Assembly (NCBI RefSeq): GCF_000497575.1
Contig: NZ_APJI01000016.1
Location: 186,001-250,000, forward strand
Length of the DNA: 64,000 nucleotides
Source: Afipia sp. OHSU_II-C1
Lineage (GTDB): Bacteria > Pseudomonadota > Alphaproteobacteria > Rhizobiales > Xanthobacteraceae
Direction: 5' to 3'
A program made the translations under genes and the position numbers. This document shows positions 1-8,875 of the stretch, in pieces. The notes under the pieces were generated by a model. The model was not told the origin of the DNA and ran no database searches. It saw nothing but the letters and a program-made list of their open reading frames with translations. Position 1 is the stretch's first letter, and each line of letters begins with the position of its first letter.

Positions 1-253
1 CATCGCGCGCATCAACCGTGAGCAGGGCGTCTCGATGCTGCTCGTTGAGCAGAACGCGGCGGTTGCCTTCGCTGTCTCCACGTACGGGTACATCATGGAG
101 TCCGGGAAGATCGTGACAGATGGGCCAACGGAGCAACTGATCCGCGATCAGGATGTCCGTGAATTCTATTTGGGCGTCGGCGCTGCCAACGCCGAAGCAA
201 AGGGCTTTCGCGGCATCAAGCACTACAAGCGCCGCAAGCGCTGGCTGTCCTGA
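1..253 (+). CDS. livF: ABC transporter ATP-binding protein, LivF type (3' part only)
   Basis: Only the last 83 or so codons are in the window; the reading frame is open from base 2 and ends at a TGA at 251-253. The visible part carries the H-loop region and the C-terminal beta strands of a LivF-like ATPase (LLVEQNAAVAF, then YIMESGKIVTDGP and a final REFYLGVG). That pattern is typical of the ATPases that energise branched-chain amino-acid or aromatic/acyl-acid importers of the HAAT family. The basic tail after FYLGVG (KHYKRRKRW) is often seen in members that sit next to acyl-CoA ligases, as here. Substrate cannot be told from this fragment. The next gene starts 57 bases downstream on the same strand, so they are probably co-transcribed. 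Confidence 0.85.
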   Translation, partial: IARINREQGVSMLLVEQNAAVAFAVSTYGYIMESGKIVTDGPTEQLIRDQDVREFYLGVGAANAEAKGFRGIKHYKRRKRWLS

Positions 254-310
254 TCGAGGCGATAGGAAAAGCGCTGCAGATACGGTGAACGTTGGATTCG
301 GAACACTGAC

Positions 311-2113
311 ATGACCGAGAGATTTCCCCAGATAACGTTGCCGCAGGCGCTGCGTGAGAACGCGCGCCGTCATCCCGATCGTGTGGCGATCCGGCAGAAG
401 GAATACGGAATCTGGAATCCGTGCAGCTGGAAGGACTATTACGCGCGCGCCTGCCATGTGGGGCTTGGCTTCCGGGCGCTCGGACTGAGCGCAAACGGCC
501 ACGTCGCCATTCTGTCCGAGAACCGGATTGAGTGGGTGCTTGCGCAACTCGGGGCAAATATTGTCGATGGTGTCGCTGTCGGCGTCTATCCGACCAGCCC
601 GGCCAACGAAGTCGCCTACGTCCTCGCGCATTCCGAATCCGAAATCATCGTGTGCGAAGATCAGGAGCAGGTCGACAAGGTTCTGGAGCGACGCGATGAG
701 TTGCCGAAGCTGCGGAGCATCGTCGTCCTCGAAACCAAGGGGATCAGGGACTATCCGCCGGATCAGGTCATGTCGTTCGATGCGCTCGAAGCGCTTGGCG
801 TCGAATTCGAAGCAACTCACGCTGGACTGACAGACAGCACCATTGACCGCCAGCAACTCTCGCAGATCGGACTGGTGATCTACACTTCCGGCTCGACCGG
901 CAAGCCCAAGGGCGCAATGCTCAGCTACAAGAACATCCGGGCGCAGGCGATCGCGTCGACGGAGCGGCTGAGTCTTGACGCCTCAGAGAGCCTTCTGTCC
1001 TATCTGCCGCTATGTCACGTCGCGGAGCAGATGACGACGGTCATGGTGCCGGTTTATCTCGGTTCGCTGGTGAATTTTGGCGAGTCGATCCGAACCGTGC
1101 AGGAGGATCTTCGCGAGGTTGCGCCCAGCATGTTCCTTGGTGTGCCGCGCATCTGGGAAAAGCTCCACTCGTCGATCCACATCAAGCTGCTCGAAGCAGG
1201 GCGCGTTCGCCGCGCGCTGTTCGACTGGGCTTATGCTGTATGTGAGCCGTTCGCCGAAAAGAACCCGGCGGACAGGACGTTTGCGGAGAGGCTCAAGTTT
1301 ACGCTCTCGTACTGGCTGATCTTCCGCGCGTTGCAGAATTTCATCGGTCTGCGGAAAACACGCATCGCGATGACCGGCGCTGCGCCGATCTCGCCTGCCA
1401 TTGTGCATTTCTTTCGCACGCTGGGAGTGCCTTTGATCGAGGTCTATGGGCTCACCGAAAGTTCCGGCATTGCGCTCGGGCAGGTGCTTTCCGATCGCCG
1501 GGTCGGGACGGTGGGGCATGGCATTGACAAGATGGAAGTGAAGCTCGGCGCCTCCAACGAGCTTCTCATTCGCGGCGATACGGTATTCGCCGGATATTAT
1601 CGCAACGAGGAAGCCACCAGGGCCGCGATCCGCGACGGCTGGCTGCATACCGGCGATGTTGCTGAGTTCACCGATGGCCACTTCCGTATCGTTGATCGTC
1701 TCAAGGACATCATGATCACCGCTGGCGGAAAGAACCTTAGTCCGTCCGAGATCGAGAATACGGTCAAGTCAAGTCCGTTCATCAAGGAATGCATCGTTAT
1801 CGGCGAGGCCCGCAAGTTCGTCTCCGCGCTGATCCAGATTGATTATGATCTCGCGGGGAAGTGGGCGGAGGAGAAGGGGCTCGCTTATACAAATTTCAAG
1901 AACCTGACCGAGAATGCGAGTCTGCGTGAACTGATCCAGTCCGAGATCGACAGCGCCAACGCGAAGCTCGCGCAGGTCTCGCAGATCCGTCGCTTCTATC
2001 TGCTCACCAAGGAGCTGGACCACGATGATGACGAGGTCACGGCGACGATGAAGGTCCGCCGGGCCAACGTGCACAAGAAGTACGAGACCGAGATCGAAAG
2101 CCTTTATCGGTAG
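311..2113 (+). CDS. AMP-forming acyl-CoA synthetase, long-chain type
   Basis: A 600-aa member of the ANL (AMP-binding) superfamily that activates a carboxylic acid with ATP and CoA. The ATP-binding P-loop IYTSGSTGKPKGA lies near residue 195, the adenylation motif VYGLTESSG near residue 378, and the hinge and C-terminal lid (HTGDVAEFTDGHF, DRLKDIMITAGGKNLSP) near 445-475. Length and the C-terminal extension resemble bacterial FadD15-like long-chain acyl-CoA synthetases. It follows the livF-like ATPase by 57 bases. Pairs of HAAT-type ABC genes and such ligases are common in alphaproteobacteria, which suggests an imported organic acid is thioesterified on entry. Chain length of the substrate cannot be read from the sequence. 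The ATG at 311 is the only well-placed start; the Shine-Dalgarno is weak. Confidence 0.88.
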   Translation: MTERFPQITLPQALRENARRHPDRVAIRQKEYGIWNPCSWKDYYARACHVGLGFRALGLSANGHVAILSENRIEWVLAQLGANIVDGVAVGVYPTSPANEVAYVLAHSESEIIVCEDQEQVDKVLERRDELPKLRSIVVLETKGIRDYPPDQVMSFDALEALGVEFEATHAGLTDSTIDRQQLSQIGLVIYTSGSTGKPKGAMLSYKNIRAQAIASTERLSLDASESLLSYLPLCHVAEQMTTVMVPVYLGSLVNFGESIRTVQEDLREVAPSMFLGVPRIWEKLHSSIHIKLLEAGRVRRALFDWAYAVCEPFAEKNPADRTFAERLKFTLSYWLIFRALQNFIGLRKTRIAMTGAAPISPAIVHFFRTLGVPLIEVYGLTESSGIALGQVLSDRRVGTVGHGIDKMEVKLGASNELLIRGDTVFAGYYRNEEATRAAIRDGWLHTGDVAEFTDGHFRIVDRLKDIMITAGGKNLSPSEIENTVKSSPFIKECIVIGEARKFVSALIQIDYDLAGKWAEEKGLAYTNFKNLTENASLRELIQSEIDSANAKLAQVSQIRRFYLLTKELDHDDDEVTATMKVRRANVHKKYETEIESLYR

Positions 2114-2130
2114 AACGTGTCGGCCGATCT

Positions 2131-2919
2131 TTAATCTGCCTGAGCCAGTTCGTTTGTTGCCGGAGACGCCGGTTGCGAGAGGGCGCTCAGATTGAAAGAC
2201 TCTCCGCGCAATTGAGACAGGGTTTCCAGCGCCCGGTCGCGGTCTTCCTCAAGCAGTTTGCCGTGGCTCGCGGCCGCCGCCTCGGGGTCCCTGCGCTTGA
2301 TGGATTCCAGGGTTGACGTCATCAGATCGGTCGCTAGTCGCCGCAGCTCCCGCGTCTGATAGTCGAGCGGCGCCTTCCAGATCGTCGTCCACACCGTCTG
2401 GTTGGCAAGATCAGTCAGAAGTTCGACCAGAAGCTCGTTGCCCGAGCCGCGCGCAACAGTTTTGACCGCGCGCGTCGTGACAAGTGCAAACGCCGCCGGA
2501 TCGCCGGTTTCCACCAGCGCTTCCAACTCTGAGCAGCGCCTTGCGAGAGTTTCGACATAGCTCTCGATCGGTGCGGTTGCCATTGCGCGTACCGCCAGCA
2601 TCGAGAGGGCCATGCGGACATTGAACAGATCGGCGATCGATTTCAGCGACAGAGGCCGCACGTAAGCTCCGCGCCGTGGCAGCAGCTCAACGAGGCGCCG
2701 GCGTTCGAGAATGCGAATAGCCTCGCGGATCGGGCCGCGGCTGACACCGAAGTCTCGTGCGAGATCCAGTTCGACGAGACGTTCGCCGGCCTTGCGGCGG
2801 CCAGCAACGATCTCCGCACCGAGTTCTTCGGCAACCTGATCCGGAATTGTTCTTGGCGCGAACTTTCGCTCGAGGTCGGCGTCGTTTGTTGCCTTCTGCA
2901 TCCGAAGAGGCGCGTCCAT
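2131..2919 (-). CDS. GntR-family transcriptional regulator (FadR/FCD subfamily)
   Basis: A 262-aa DNA-binding regulator. The N-terminal winged helix (about residues 20-90) contains DLARDFGVSRGPIREAIRILE followed by the wing LPRRGAYV, typical of GntR. The C-terminal all-helical part (about 95-225) is the FCD ligand-binding domain that usually senses an organic acid. A longer start at 2952 is possible, but the ATG at 2919 has a GGAG nine bases upstream and is preferred. It is transcribed away from the ABC importer/acyl-CoA synthetase/carboxylase operon. A perfect palindrome (2986-3005) lies between the two, so it most likely controls that operon and itself. Confidence 0.88.
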   Translation of the reverse strand: MDAPLRMQKATNDADLERKFAPRTIPDQVAEELGAEIVAGRRKAGERLVELDLARDFGVSRGPIREAIRILERRRLVELLPRRGAYVRPLSLKSIADLFNVRMALSMLAVRAMATAPIESYVETLARRCSELEALVETGDPAAFALVTTRAVKTVARGSGNELLVELLTDLANQTVWTTIWKAPLDYQTRELRRLATDLMTSTLESIKRRDPEAAAASHGKLLEEDRDRALETLSQLRGESFNLSALSQPASPATNELAQAD

Positions 2920-2985
2920 TGCATTTTGCTCCGTGTAAGGACGTTCGCACATCGGACGGCCTCAGTCCCTTTTTTTACCGCTAAA

Positions 2986-3005
2986 GTCAATTGTTGACAA
3001 TTGAC
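2986..3005. promoter_or_regulatory. Perfect 9-bp-arm palindrome, likely GntR operator
   Basis: GTCAATTGT and ACAATTGAC are exact reverse complements separated by two bases. The core ATTGT-N2-ACAAT fits the TTGT/ACAA-type sites bound by FCD-subfamily GntR regulators, and such a regulator is encoded immediately to the left. The palindrome covers a candidate -35 element for the rightward operon, so binding would repress it. Confidence 0.75.
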
Positions 3006-3022
3006 AACTGATAACCTTGTAT
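2994..3022 (+). promoter_or_regulatory. Candidate sigma-70 promoter of the importer operon
   Basis: TTGACA at 2994-2999 is followed after 17 bases by TTGTAT at 3017-3022. The -35 is perfect and lies inside the palindrome; the -10 is poor (three of six). If used, the transcript would have a leader of nearly 290 bases before the first gene. Confidence 0.35.
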
Positions 3023-3317
3023 GGCCGCACGTCACCCCGAAATGCGAGCAGCGGCTCGTTTCGAGGGGAAAACGCCTCGCTTGGGCCCGAACTCGACCGG
3101 CTTCAGCAAACAAGAGCGGACGACCGTCATCCCCGGCACCAAGACCGGGCGAGGCAGGCAAGGGAGCAGAGTGATGAAGGCGCCGCGTGCGACGTTAATC
3201 CTTCGGGGTCCATCGACAGGGAAAGTCGATCGGGTTGATCCAGACGCCTCGGTTCGTCCCGTGCCGCAGCTCTCGAAGTTTCGCTCAATCCTTCCGTTCG
3301 TTTGACGTGACCGCGTG

Positions 3318-4361
3318 ATGGTCCCCGTGACGGACTTGTCCAGTTCCACTGAGACGTGCACGCAATCTGCGCCCGCGCCACGATTGCTCGACGTGCGCGG
3401 TCTTTCGCTGTCCTTCGCGACCGGAGATGGCGAGTTGCCGATTACCAGGAATGTCAGCTTCTCGATCGCGCCGGGCGAGCGAGTCGGCATTGTCGGTGAG
3501 AGCGGCTGCGGCAAGACGGTGACGGGGCTTTCGCTGTTGCGGCTGCTGCCGCCGCAGTCCGCGCGCGTGAAAGGCGAAATCCTGTTTGAGGGCACCAATC
3601 TCGCGGGGCTTTCGTCACGTAAGATGCGAGCTGTACGCGGCCGCGATATTGCAATGATCTTTCAGGAGCCGATGAGCGCACTCGATCCGGTTTTCACCGT
3701 CGGTGATCAGATCAGCGAAGCCTATCGTGCGCATTTTCCCGTCAGCCGTGCGGAAGGGCGCGAACGCGCCATTGCCGCCCTGGCAGAGGTGGGCATTCCG
3801 GCGCCGGAGAGGCGCTGCGATGAGTATCCGCACCAACTGTCCGGCGGCATGCGTCAGCGCGTGATGATCGCGATGGCGCTGATCTGCAAGCCGAAGCTGT
3901 TGATAGCAGATGAGCCGACCACCGCGCTTGATGTCACCGTTCAGGCCCAGATCACCGATCTCCTGCGCTCCTTAAGCGAGCGTACCGGCACGGCGCTCAT
4001 TTTCATCACGCACGATCTCGGCGTGGTCGCTGAAGTCTGCACCCGCATGATCACCATGTATGCAGGGGAGGTGGTGGAAGACGCGCCCGTCGATGACGCA
4101 CTGATGCGCCCGCGCCATCCCTATACATCGGGGCTTCTGCGTTCGTTGCCCGGTCTAAGTCAGCGTCGCGGTGTTCTGCCTTCGATTCCTGGCCGCGTTC
4201 CGCCGCCGAACCGCATGCCTGCAGGTTGTCGCTTTCGCCCTCGCTGCTCCCATGCGGCCGCCGGTTGCGAGCGCGAGCAACCAATGATCGATGTCGAGCC
4301 GGGGCGCGGCGCGCGCTGTTGGCGTTCGCCCGATCTTGTCTTGCCGGGAGCGGTGAACTGA
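3318..4361 (+). CDS. Dpp/Opp-type ABC importer, ATP-binding protein 1
   Basis: A 347-aa ATPase of the dipeptide/oligopeptide/nickel importer family (DppD/OppD). Walker A GESGCGKT is near residue 60, then Q-loop FQEPMSALDP, signature LSGGMRQR near 175, Walker B LLIADEPTTALD and H-loop ITHDLGVV near 230. The C-terminal oligo_HPY region with RFRPRCSHAAAGC is present, as expected for full-length family members. A GTG three bases upstream (3315) is an alternative start. The stop overlaps the start of the next ATPase (TGATG), so the two are translationally coupled. With the second ATPase, a binding protein and two permeases it forms a complete importer. The neighbouring acyl-CoA synthetase and carboxylase suggest the cargo is an organic acid or an amide rather than a nutritional peptide; that is inference. 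Confidence 0.9.
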   Translation: MVPVTDLSSSTETCTQSAPAPRLLDVRGLSLSFATGDGELPITRNVSFSIAPGERVGIVGESGCGKTVTGLSLLRLLPPQSARVKGEILFEGTNLAGLSSRKMRAVRGRDIAMIFQEPMSALDPVFTVGDQISEAYRAHFPVSRAEGRERAIAALAEVGIPAPERRCDEYPHQLSGGMRQRVMIAMALICKPKLLIADEPTTALDVTVQAQITDLLRSLSERTGTALIFITHDLGVVAEVCTRMITMYAGEVVEDAPVDDALMRPRHPYTSGLLRSLPGLSQRRGVLPSIPGRVPPPNRMPAGCRFRPRCSHAAAGCEREQPMIDVEPGRGARCWRSPDLVLPGAVN

Positions 4362-5371
4362 TGACCGCGACGAAAAACATTCTGGCGGTACGCGATCTGC
4401 GTATCCTGTTTCCGACGCGCGACGGCCGCGAGACGGTCAAGGCGATCGACGGAATGGATTTCGATGTATGCGCCGGTGAGACCTTCGGCGTGATCGGTGA
4501 ATCCGGGTCGGGCAAGACGACGCTGGGCCGCGCGCTGGTGTCGCTGATTGCGCCAACTCACGGACATATCCTGCATGACGGAATCGATCCGGCATCGCTC
4601 AGCACCGGCCAGTTCAGAAAGCACCGGCGCGACTATCAGATCATCTTTCAGGACCCGAACGCGGCCCTCAATCCGCGCATGACCATCATCGACAGCGTGA
4701 TCGAGCCGTTGGAGGTGATGCGCGAAGGCAACGATTTATCGCGCCGCAGGCGCGGTATCGAAGCGCTGGAGCGGGTGGGGCTGTCCCCCGAAACGGCAGG
4801 CCGGTATCCGCACCAGCTCTCGGGCGGGCAGAAGCAGCGTGTCAACATTGCCCGCGTATTGACGCTCCGCCCGAAGGTCATTGTCTGCGACGAAGTCGTG
4901 GCCGCGCTGGATGTGTCCATCCGCGGCGACGTGCTCAATCTTTTCACCGATCTGCAGCGCGAGTTCGGGCTGACCTACGTTTTCATCACCCACGACATTT
5001 CCGTTGTTTCCCATGTCTCCGATCGCGTGGCCGTGACCTATCTTGGCAAGTTGATGGAGCTTGGCCCGACCGAAGATGTCATCGAGCAGCCGCTCCATCC
5101 TTACACGCGGGCGTTGCTGTCGGCGGAGCCGATTCCACTTCCGTCCACGATGCGGGTCGACAAACGGATCATTCTTGAGGGTGAGATCCCGAGCCCCGTC
5201 GCGCCGCCCTCCGGCTGCAGGTTTCGGACCCGCTGTCCCTCAGTGCAGCCGCGTTGCGCAGCCGAGGTTCCGGCCTGGCGTGAGTTGAAGCCAGGACACG
5301 CGGTTGCTTGCCACTTCGCTACCCCCGACGGGCCGCCACCGGACAATCAAGAAGCGTCAATTGCGCCATAA
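4361..5371 (+). CDS. Dpp/Opp-type ABC importer, ATP-binding protein 2
   Basis: A 336-aa DppF/OppF-type ATPase. The frame is open much further upstream, but the ATG at 4361 overlaps the previous stop and begins directly with the beta strand ILAVRDLRILFP, so it is the real start. Walker A GESGSGKTTL is near residue 45, Q-loop FQDPNAALNP near 95, signature LSGGQKQR near 155, and Walker B VIVCDEVVAALD near 175, where the usual proline after the catalytic Glu is Val. The H-loop is ITHDISVV. The C-terminal RFRTRCPSVQPRC segment is the family's oligo_HPY extension. It pairs with the preceding ATPase as the asymmetric nucleotide-binding dimer of the importer. Confidence 0.9.
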   Translation: MTATKNILAVRDLRILFPTRDGRETVKAIDGMDFDVCAGETFGVIGESGSGKTTLGRALVSLIAPTHGHILHDGIDPASLSTGQFRKHRRDYQIIFQDPNAALNPRMTIIDSVIEPLEVMREGNDLSRRRRGIEALERVGLSPETAGRYPHQLSGGQKQRVNIARVLTLRPKVIVCDEVVAALDVSIRGDVLNLFTDLQREFGLTYVFITHDISVVSHVSDRVAVTYLGKLMELGPTEDVIEQPLHPYTRALLSAEPIPLPSTMRVDKRIILEGEIPSPVAPPSGCRFRTRCPSVQPRCAAEVPAWRELKPGHAVACHFATPDGPPPDNQEASIAP

Positions 5372-5388
5372 CAACGGAAGGAAACGAA

Positions 5389-6942
5389 ATGAGTAAATCC
5401 GATCACATGCTGGGCCTTTTACACCGTCGTGAGATGCTGGCGCTGATGGGAGGTGCCGCCGCCGCTGGTGCATTCGGTCTGCCGGCGCTCGCAGAGGCGC
5501 AAAAGAAGGGCGGCATCCTGAAAGTTGCCGCGCCTGCCAATCCGTCGTCGCTCGATCCGGCAACTGGTGGTGCAGGTTCCGATCACAGCATTCTCTGGAC
5601 CATGTACGATACGCTGGTCGAGTGGGACTACGACACGCTCAAGCCGAAGCCCGGCCTTGCCAAATGGAACTACCCGGATCCCAAGACGCTGGTGTTCGAT
5701 ATCCAGAGTGGCATCAAGTTTCACGATGGCACACCGCTCGATGGGGAAGCCGTCAAGTTCAACATCGATCGCGGCCGCGCGGATCAGCGCTCGAACGTGA
5801 AGGCGGATCTCACGAGTATCGAGTCCGTCGAGGTCACCGGCCCGCTGCAGGTCACGTTGAAGCTGAAGAACGCGGACAGCGCATTGCCTGCGATCTTCTC
5901 CGACCGTGCAGGCATGATGGTATCGCCGACCAACATCAAGGCACTTGGCAACGACACTGACCGCAAGCCGGTCGGGGCAGGGCCGTGGAAGTTTGTGCGG
6001 TGGGCCGACAACGAAGCCATTGTAGTCGCTCGCAATGAGAGCTACTGGCGCCCGGGGCGGCCTTATCTCGACGGGATCGAATTCAATATTATTCCCGAGC
6101 TAGCGACCGCGCTGCGCTCGGTGGTTGCTGGCCAAAACGACATGTCGTTCGCGCTGCCTGCACGTCTGAAGCCGGTCATTGACCGGGCGAAGAACCTCAC
6201 AACGGTGACGTCGCCGACGCTGTATTGCGTTCAGATTTACATCAATACCGCTCGTGCGCCCCTCGATAACATCAAGGTCCGGCAGGCGATCAATTTCGCG
6301 CTGGATCGCGACGCCTTCGTCAAGGCGACCATGGGAGGTCTTGGCGAACCGGCAAGGATGACCTTGCCGAGCACGCATTGGGCTTATGACAAGTCCATCG
6401 CCAATCTCTATCCGCACGATCCGGACAAAGCCCGCAAGCTGCTGGCGGAGGCCGGTTTCAAGGATGGTCTTGAACTGACCATCGGCGGCTACATGGATCA
6501 GGACTCGGTTCGCCGCGGCGAAGTGATCCAGGATCAGCTTGGCAAGGCGGGCATCCGGCTCAAGTTCACGCGCGGTACGATCGCGGAAATCAGCTCGCAG
6601 TTCTTCGCCACCGAGAAGAAGTTCGATCTTCTGGTGTCTGCGTGGACCGGACGTCCCGATCCAAGCATGACCTATGCGCTCGGTTTCGATAAGGGCGCCT
6701 ACTACAACGCAGGCCGCCTTGCGGCACCCGAGCTGTCGGCGTTGATTCAGGAAAGCCGCGAAAGCGAAGACCTTGCGAAGCGCGCAGCGGTGTTCGCGAA
6801 GATCCAGCGATTCACCATGGAGAACGCGCTGTCTGCTCCGCTCGCCTTCCAGTTTGAACTCGACGCGCTCTCCGAGAAGGTCAAGGGCTTCAAGCCAAAC
6901 CTGCTCGGCAAGCCGAAGTTCGAGAACATCTCGCTGGGATAA
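5389..6942 (+). CDS. ABC importer periplasmic substrate-binding protein (SBP_bac_5)
   Basis: A 517-aa class C binding protein of the DppA/OppA family. The N-terminus (residues 10-37) carries a twin-arginine-like signal, HRREMLALMGG, then a hydrophobic Ala/Gly stretch ending ALAEAQ, so the mature protein is periplasmic. The family pattern is visible: LKVAAPANPSSLDP at the start of the mature chain, FDIQSGIKFHDGTPLDGEAVKFNI near 105-130, and VRQAINFALDRDAFV near 300. The ATG at 5389 has a GGAAGG-like ribosome site upstream; a longer frame from 5308 overlaps nothing useful and was not chosen. Ligand specificity of this family cannot be read from sequence. Confidence 0.9.
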   Translation: MSKSDHMLGLLHRREMLALMGGAAAAGAFGLPALAEAQKKGGILKVAAPANPSSLDPATGGAGSDHSILWTMYDTLVEWDYDTLKPKPGLAKWNYPDPKTLVFDIQSGIKFHDGTPLDGEAVKFNIDRGRADQRSNVKADLTSIESVEVTGPLQVTLKLKNADSALPAIFSDRAGMMVSPTNIKALGNDTDRKPVGAGPWKFVRWADNEAIVVARNESYWRPGRPYLDGIEFNIIPELATALRSVVAGQNDMSFALPARLKPVIDRAKNLTTVTSPTLYCVQIYINTARAPLDNIKVRQAINFALDRDAFVKATMGGLGEPARMTLPSTHWAYDKSIANLYPHDPDKARKLLAEAGFKDGLELTIGGYMDQDSVRRGEVIQDQLGKAGIRLKFTRGTIAEISSQFFATEKKFDLLVSAWTGRPDPSMTYALGFDKGAYYNAGRLAAPELSALIQESRESEDLAKRAAVFAKIQRFTMENALSAPLAFQFELDALSEKVKGFKPNLLGKPKFENISLG

Positions 6943-6951
6943 TATCCTTGA

Positions 6952-6979
6952 CGGCGCCGTTGCGATAAGCGCGGCGCCG
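6952..6979 (+). other. Intercistronic hairpin between binding protein and permease genes
   Basis: The self-complementary octamer CGGCGCCG occurs twice (6952-6959 and 6972-6979) around a 12-base loop, giving an 8-bp all-GC stem. There is no T-run. Hairpins at this place in importer operons commonly protect the upstream binding-protein mRNA and lower expression of the permeases; this one is well placed for that role. Confidence 0.6.
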
Positions 6980-7008
6980 GTCATTCGACCACGAGGGCAT
7001 GGTCCGTC

Positions 7009-7962
7009 ATGATTACCGCCGCAAAGCTCAGCATCATCGGTCGCCGTCTGTTGCAGACGGTGCCGGTGGTCGTGCTCTCGACCTTCATTGTTTTCGGCCT
7101 GCTGAAGCTGGTGCCGGGCGATGTCGCGGTAACGCTCGCTGGCGACAATGCATCGGAACAGCGGATCGCGGAAATCCGCGAGATCTACGGCCTCGACCGG
7201 CCGTTTCTCATCCAATACGGGGCGTGGCTCTGGAAAGCTGCGCATGGTGATTTGTCGAACTCGCTCATCTCAAGTGAGGCGGTCCTCACCTCGATCCAGC
7301 GGTGTCTGCCACACACGCTTCTGATCGTGACACTCGCGCTGCTGCTGGCGCTATTTATCGGAATTCCGCTTGGTATCGCGGCGGCCAGTAGGCCGGGATC
7401 ATGGATCGACAGTTTCGTCATGGCGATCGCATCGCTGGGTGTTGCCGTGCCGAACTTCTGGCTCGGCATGTTGCTGGTGGCATTCTTCGCGCTGGAAATG
7501 AACTGGTTGCCGGCTACGGGGGCAGTGGCGTTCTCGCAGGATCCCTGGGGTGCGTTACGTCATGCGATTCTACCCGCGACAGCGTTGGCTTCCGGTGGCA
7601 TCGCCGAGGTTGCAAGGCAGCTTCGCTCCTCGCTGGTCGAAATCCTGTCGTCGCAGCAGGTGCGCACTTTGCACGCCAAGGGCCTGCCGCCGTCGTCGAT
7701 CCTGTGGCGGCACGGGCTGAAGAATGTCAGCGTTAATCTCCTCACGGTGGTGAGCCTGCTCGCCAATCGCATGCTTGCGGCAACAGTCGTCGTGGAGGCT
7801 GTGTTCGCCATTCCCGGTATGGGCAGTCTCATTGTCAATGCTGCGATGAACCGGGATTTTCCGGTGGTGCAGGGCGTCGTGTTCGCAATGGTCCTGATCG
7901 TGGTCACGCTGAATCTGCTGACCGACATTCTCTACAGCGTTCTCGACCCGAGGATTTCCTGA
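7009..7962 (+). CDS. Dpp/Opp-type ABC importer, permease 1 (DppB-like)
   Basis: A 317-aa inner-membrane permease with the family's N-terminal helix (residues 8-30, VVVLSTFIVFGLLKLVPGD) and about five further hydrophobic helices. The loop LHAKGLPPSSILWRHGLKN near residue 225-245 is the EAA-type coupling motif that contacts an ATPase. The second segment AEIREIYGLDRPFLIQYGAWL is the periplasmic loop diagnostic of DppB proteins. It starts 66 bases after the binding-protein gene and ends one base before the next permease gene. Confidence 0.9.
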   Translation: MITAAKLSIIGRRLLQTVPVVVLSTFIVFGLLKLVPGDVAVTLAGDNASEQRIAEIREIYGLDRPFLIQYGAWLWKAAHGDLSNSLISSEAVLTSIQRCLPHTLLIVTLALLLALFIGIPLGIAAASRPGSWIDSFVMAIASLGVAVPNFWLGMLLVAFFALEMNWLPATGAVAFSQDPWGALRHAILPATALASGGIAEVARQLRSSLVEILSSQQVRTLHAKGLPPSSILWRHGLKNVSVNLLTVVSLLANRMLAATVVVEAVFAIPGMGSLIVNAAMNRDFPVVQGVVFAMVLIVVTLNLLTDILYSVLDPRIS

Positions 7963-7963
7963 G

Positions 7964-8839
7964 ATGGCGGATACGGTTGTCATCGTGGAACGCAAGCCAA
8001 GCTGGTTCGCTGGCTTCGGCCGCTGGTTTCGTTCTGATCTGCGGGGCGCTTTAAGCCTGTCGTTTCTGCTGATCCTGATCCTGATTTCGATCCTGGGGCC
8101 TTGGATTTCTCCCTATTCACCGACGTTGCAAGATCTCGATGCGGCTTTGTCGCCGATGACGGCAAAGCACTGGCTCGGCGCGGATGATCTCGGCCGCGAT
8201 ACGCTGAGCCGGCTGATCTACGGCGGCATGGCGTCGCTCTACGCAAGCTTTCTCGCCGTCGCCATCGCCGTTGCGATTGGCGTTCCGGTCGGTGTGCTGG
8301 CCGGCTATCTGGGAGGATGGGTCGACGAGGCGATCAGCCGCGTGGTGGATAGCTTCCTGTCGTTTCCAGCCATTGTGCTCGCAATCGCGGTCACGGGTGC
8401 ACTCGGGATCGGCCTGACCAACGGCATGATCTCGGTCGGGATCGTATTCGCGCCACAACTGGCGCGGCTGGTCCGTGCGCGCACGCTGGTGGTGCGCAAC
8501 GAACTCTATGTTGATGCGGCGCGTTGTTTCGGCGTTTCCACGGGGCGCATCCTCTGGCGGCATGTTCTGCCGAATGCAATTCAGCCGGTGATCGTCCAGG
8601 TCACGTTGTTGCTGGCCGCAGCACTGCTCGCTGAAGCAAGCCTCAGTTTCCTCGGTCTTGGCATTCAGCCGCCGGACCCGAGCTGGGGCGCGATGCTGGC
8701 GCGCGCTTACCAGAACATGGAGATCGCGCCTGAACAGATGTATCCGCCTGGGCTTGCGATTTTGTTCACGGCACTTGCGTTCAACACGCTGGGCGAGTCG
8801 ATGCGTGTTGCGCTCGATCCAACCATGAAGCGCCGTTGA
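7964..8839 (+). CDS. Dpp/Opp-type ABC importer, permease 2 (DppC-like)
   Basis: A 291-aa partner permease. The N-terminal cytoplasmic segment and first helix (about 25-50) precede the conserved SPYSPTLQDL and the HWLGADDLGRDTLSRLIYG signature of DppC proteins. The EAA-type loop ELYVDAARCFGVSTGRILWRH is near residue 185, and the ending NTLGESMRVALDP is the canonical DppC terminus. It completes the five-component importer encoded from 3318. Confidence 0.9.
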   Translation: MADTVVIVERKPSWFAGFGRWFRSDLRGALSLSFLLILILISILGPWISPYSPTLQDLDAALSPMTAKHWLGADDLGRDTLSRLIYGGMASLYASFLAVAIAVAIGVPVGVLAGYLGGWVDEAISRVVDSFLSFPAIVLAIAVTGALGIGLTNGMISVGIVFAPQLARLVRARTLVVRNELYVDAARCFGVSTGRILWRHVLPNAIQPVIVQVTLLLAAALLAEASLSFLGLGIQPPDPSWGAMLARAYQNMEIAPEQMYPPGLAILFTALAFNTLGESMRVALDPTMKRR

Positions 8840-8875
8840 TGATTGATTTCTGAAAGATAAGAAGGAAGACCGGAA

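Larger units (their letters stand above)
2920..3317. other. Divergent intergenic region with palindrome and long leader
   Basis: This 398-base gap separates the GntR regulator from the importer operon. The left part is AT-rich with an A/T run at 2971-2976 and a palindrome. From about 3023 to 3317 the sequence is GC-rich. Open frames there (for example plus-strand 3021-3305 and minus-strand 3032-3598) have no recognisable domain and no good Shine-Dalgarno. I see no gene in it; it probably serves as an unusually long 5' leader of the operon. Confidence 0.55.

Noticed and set aside
3021..3305. 94-aa plus-strand frame in the importer leader
   Set aside because: No Shine-Dalgarno, domain or signal. 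Overlapping frames are equally open in this GC-rich stretch, so it was treated as leader.
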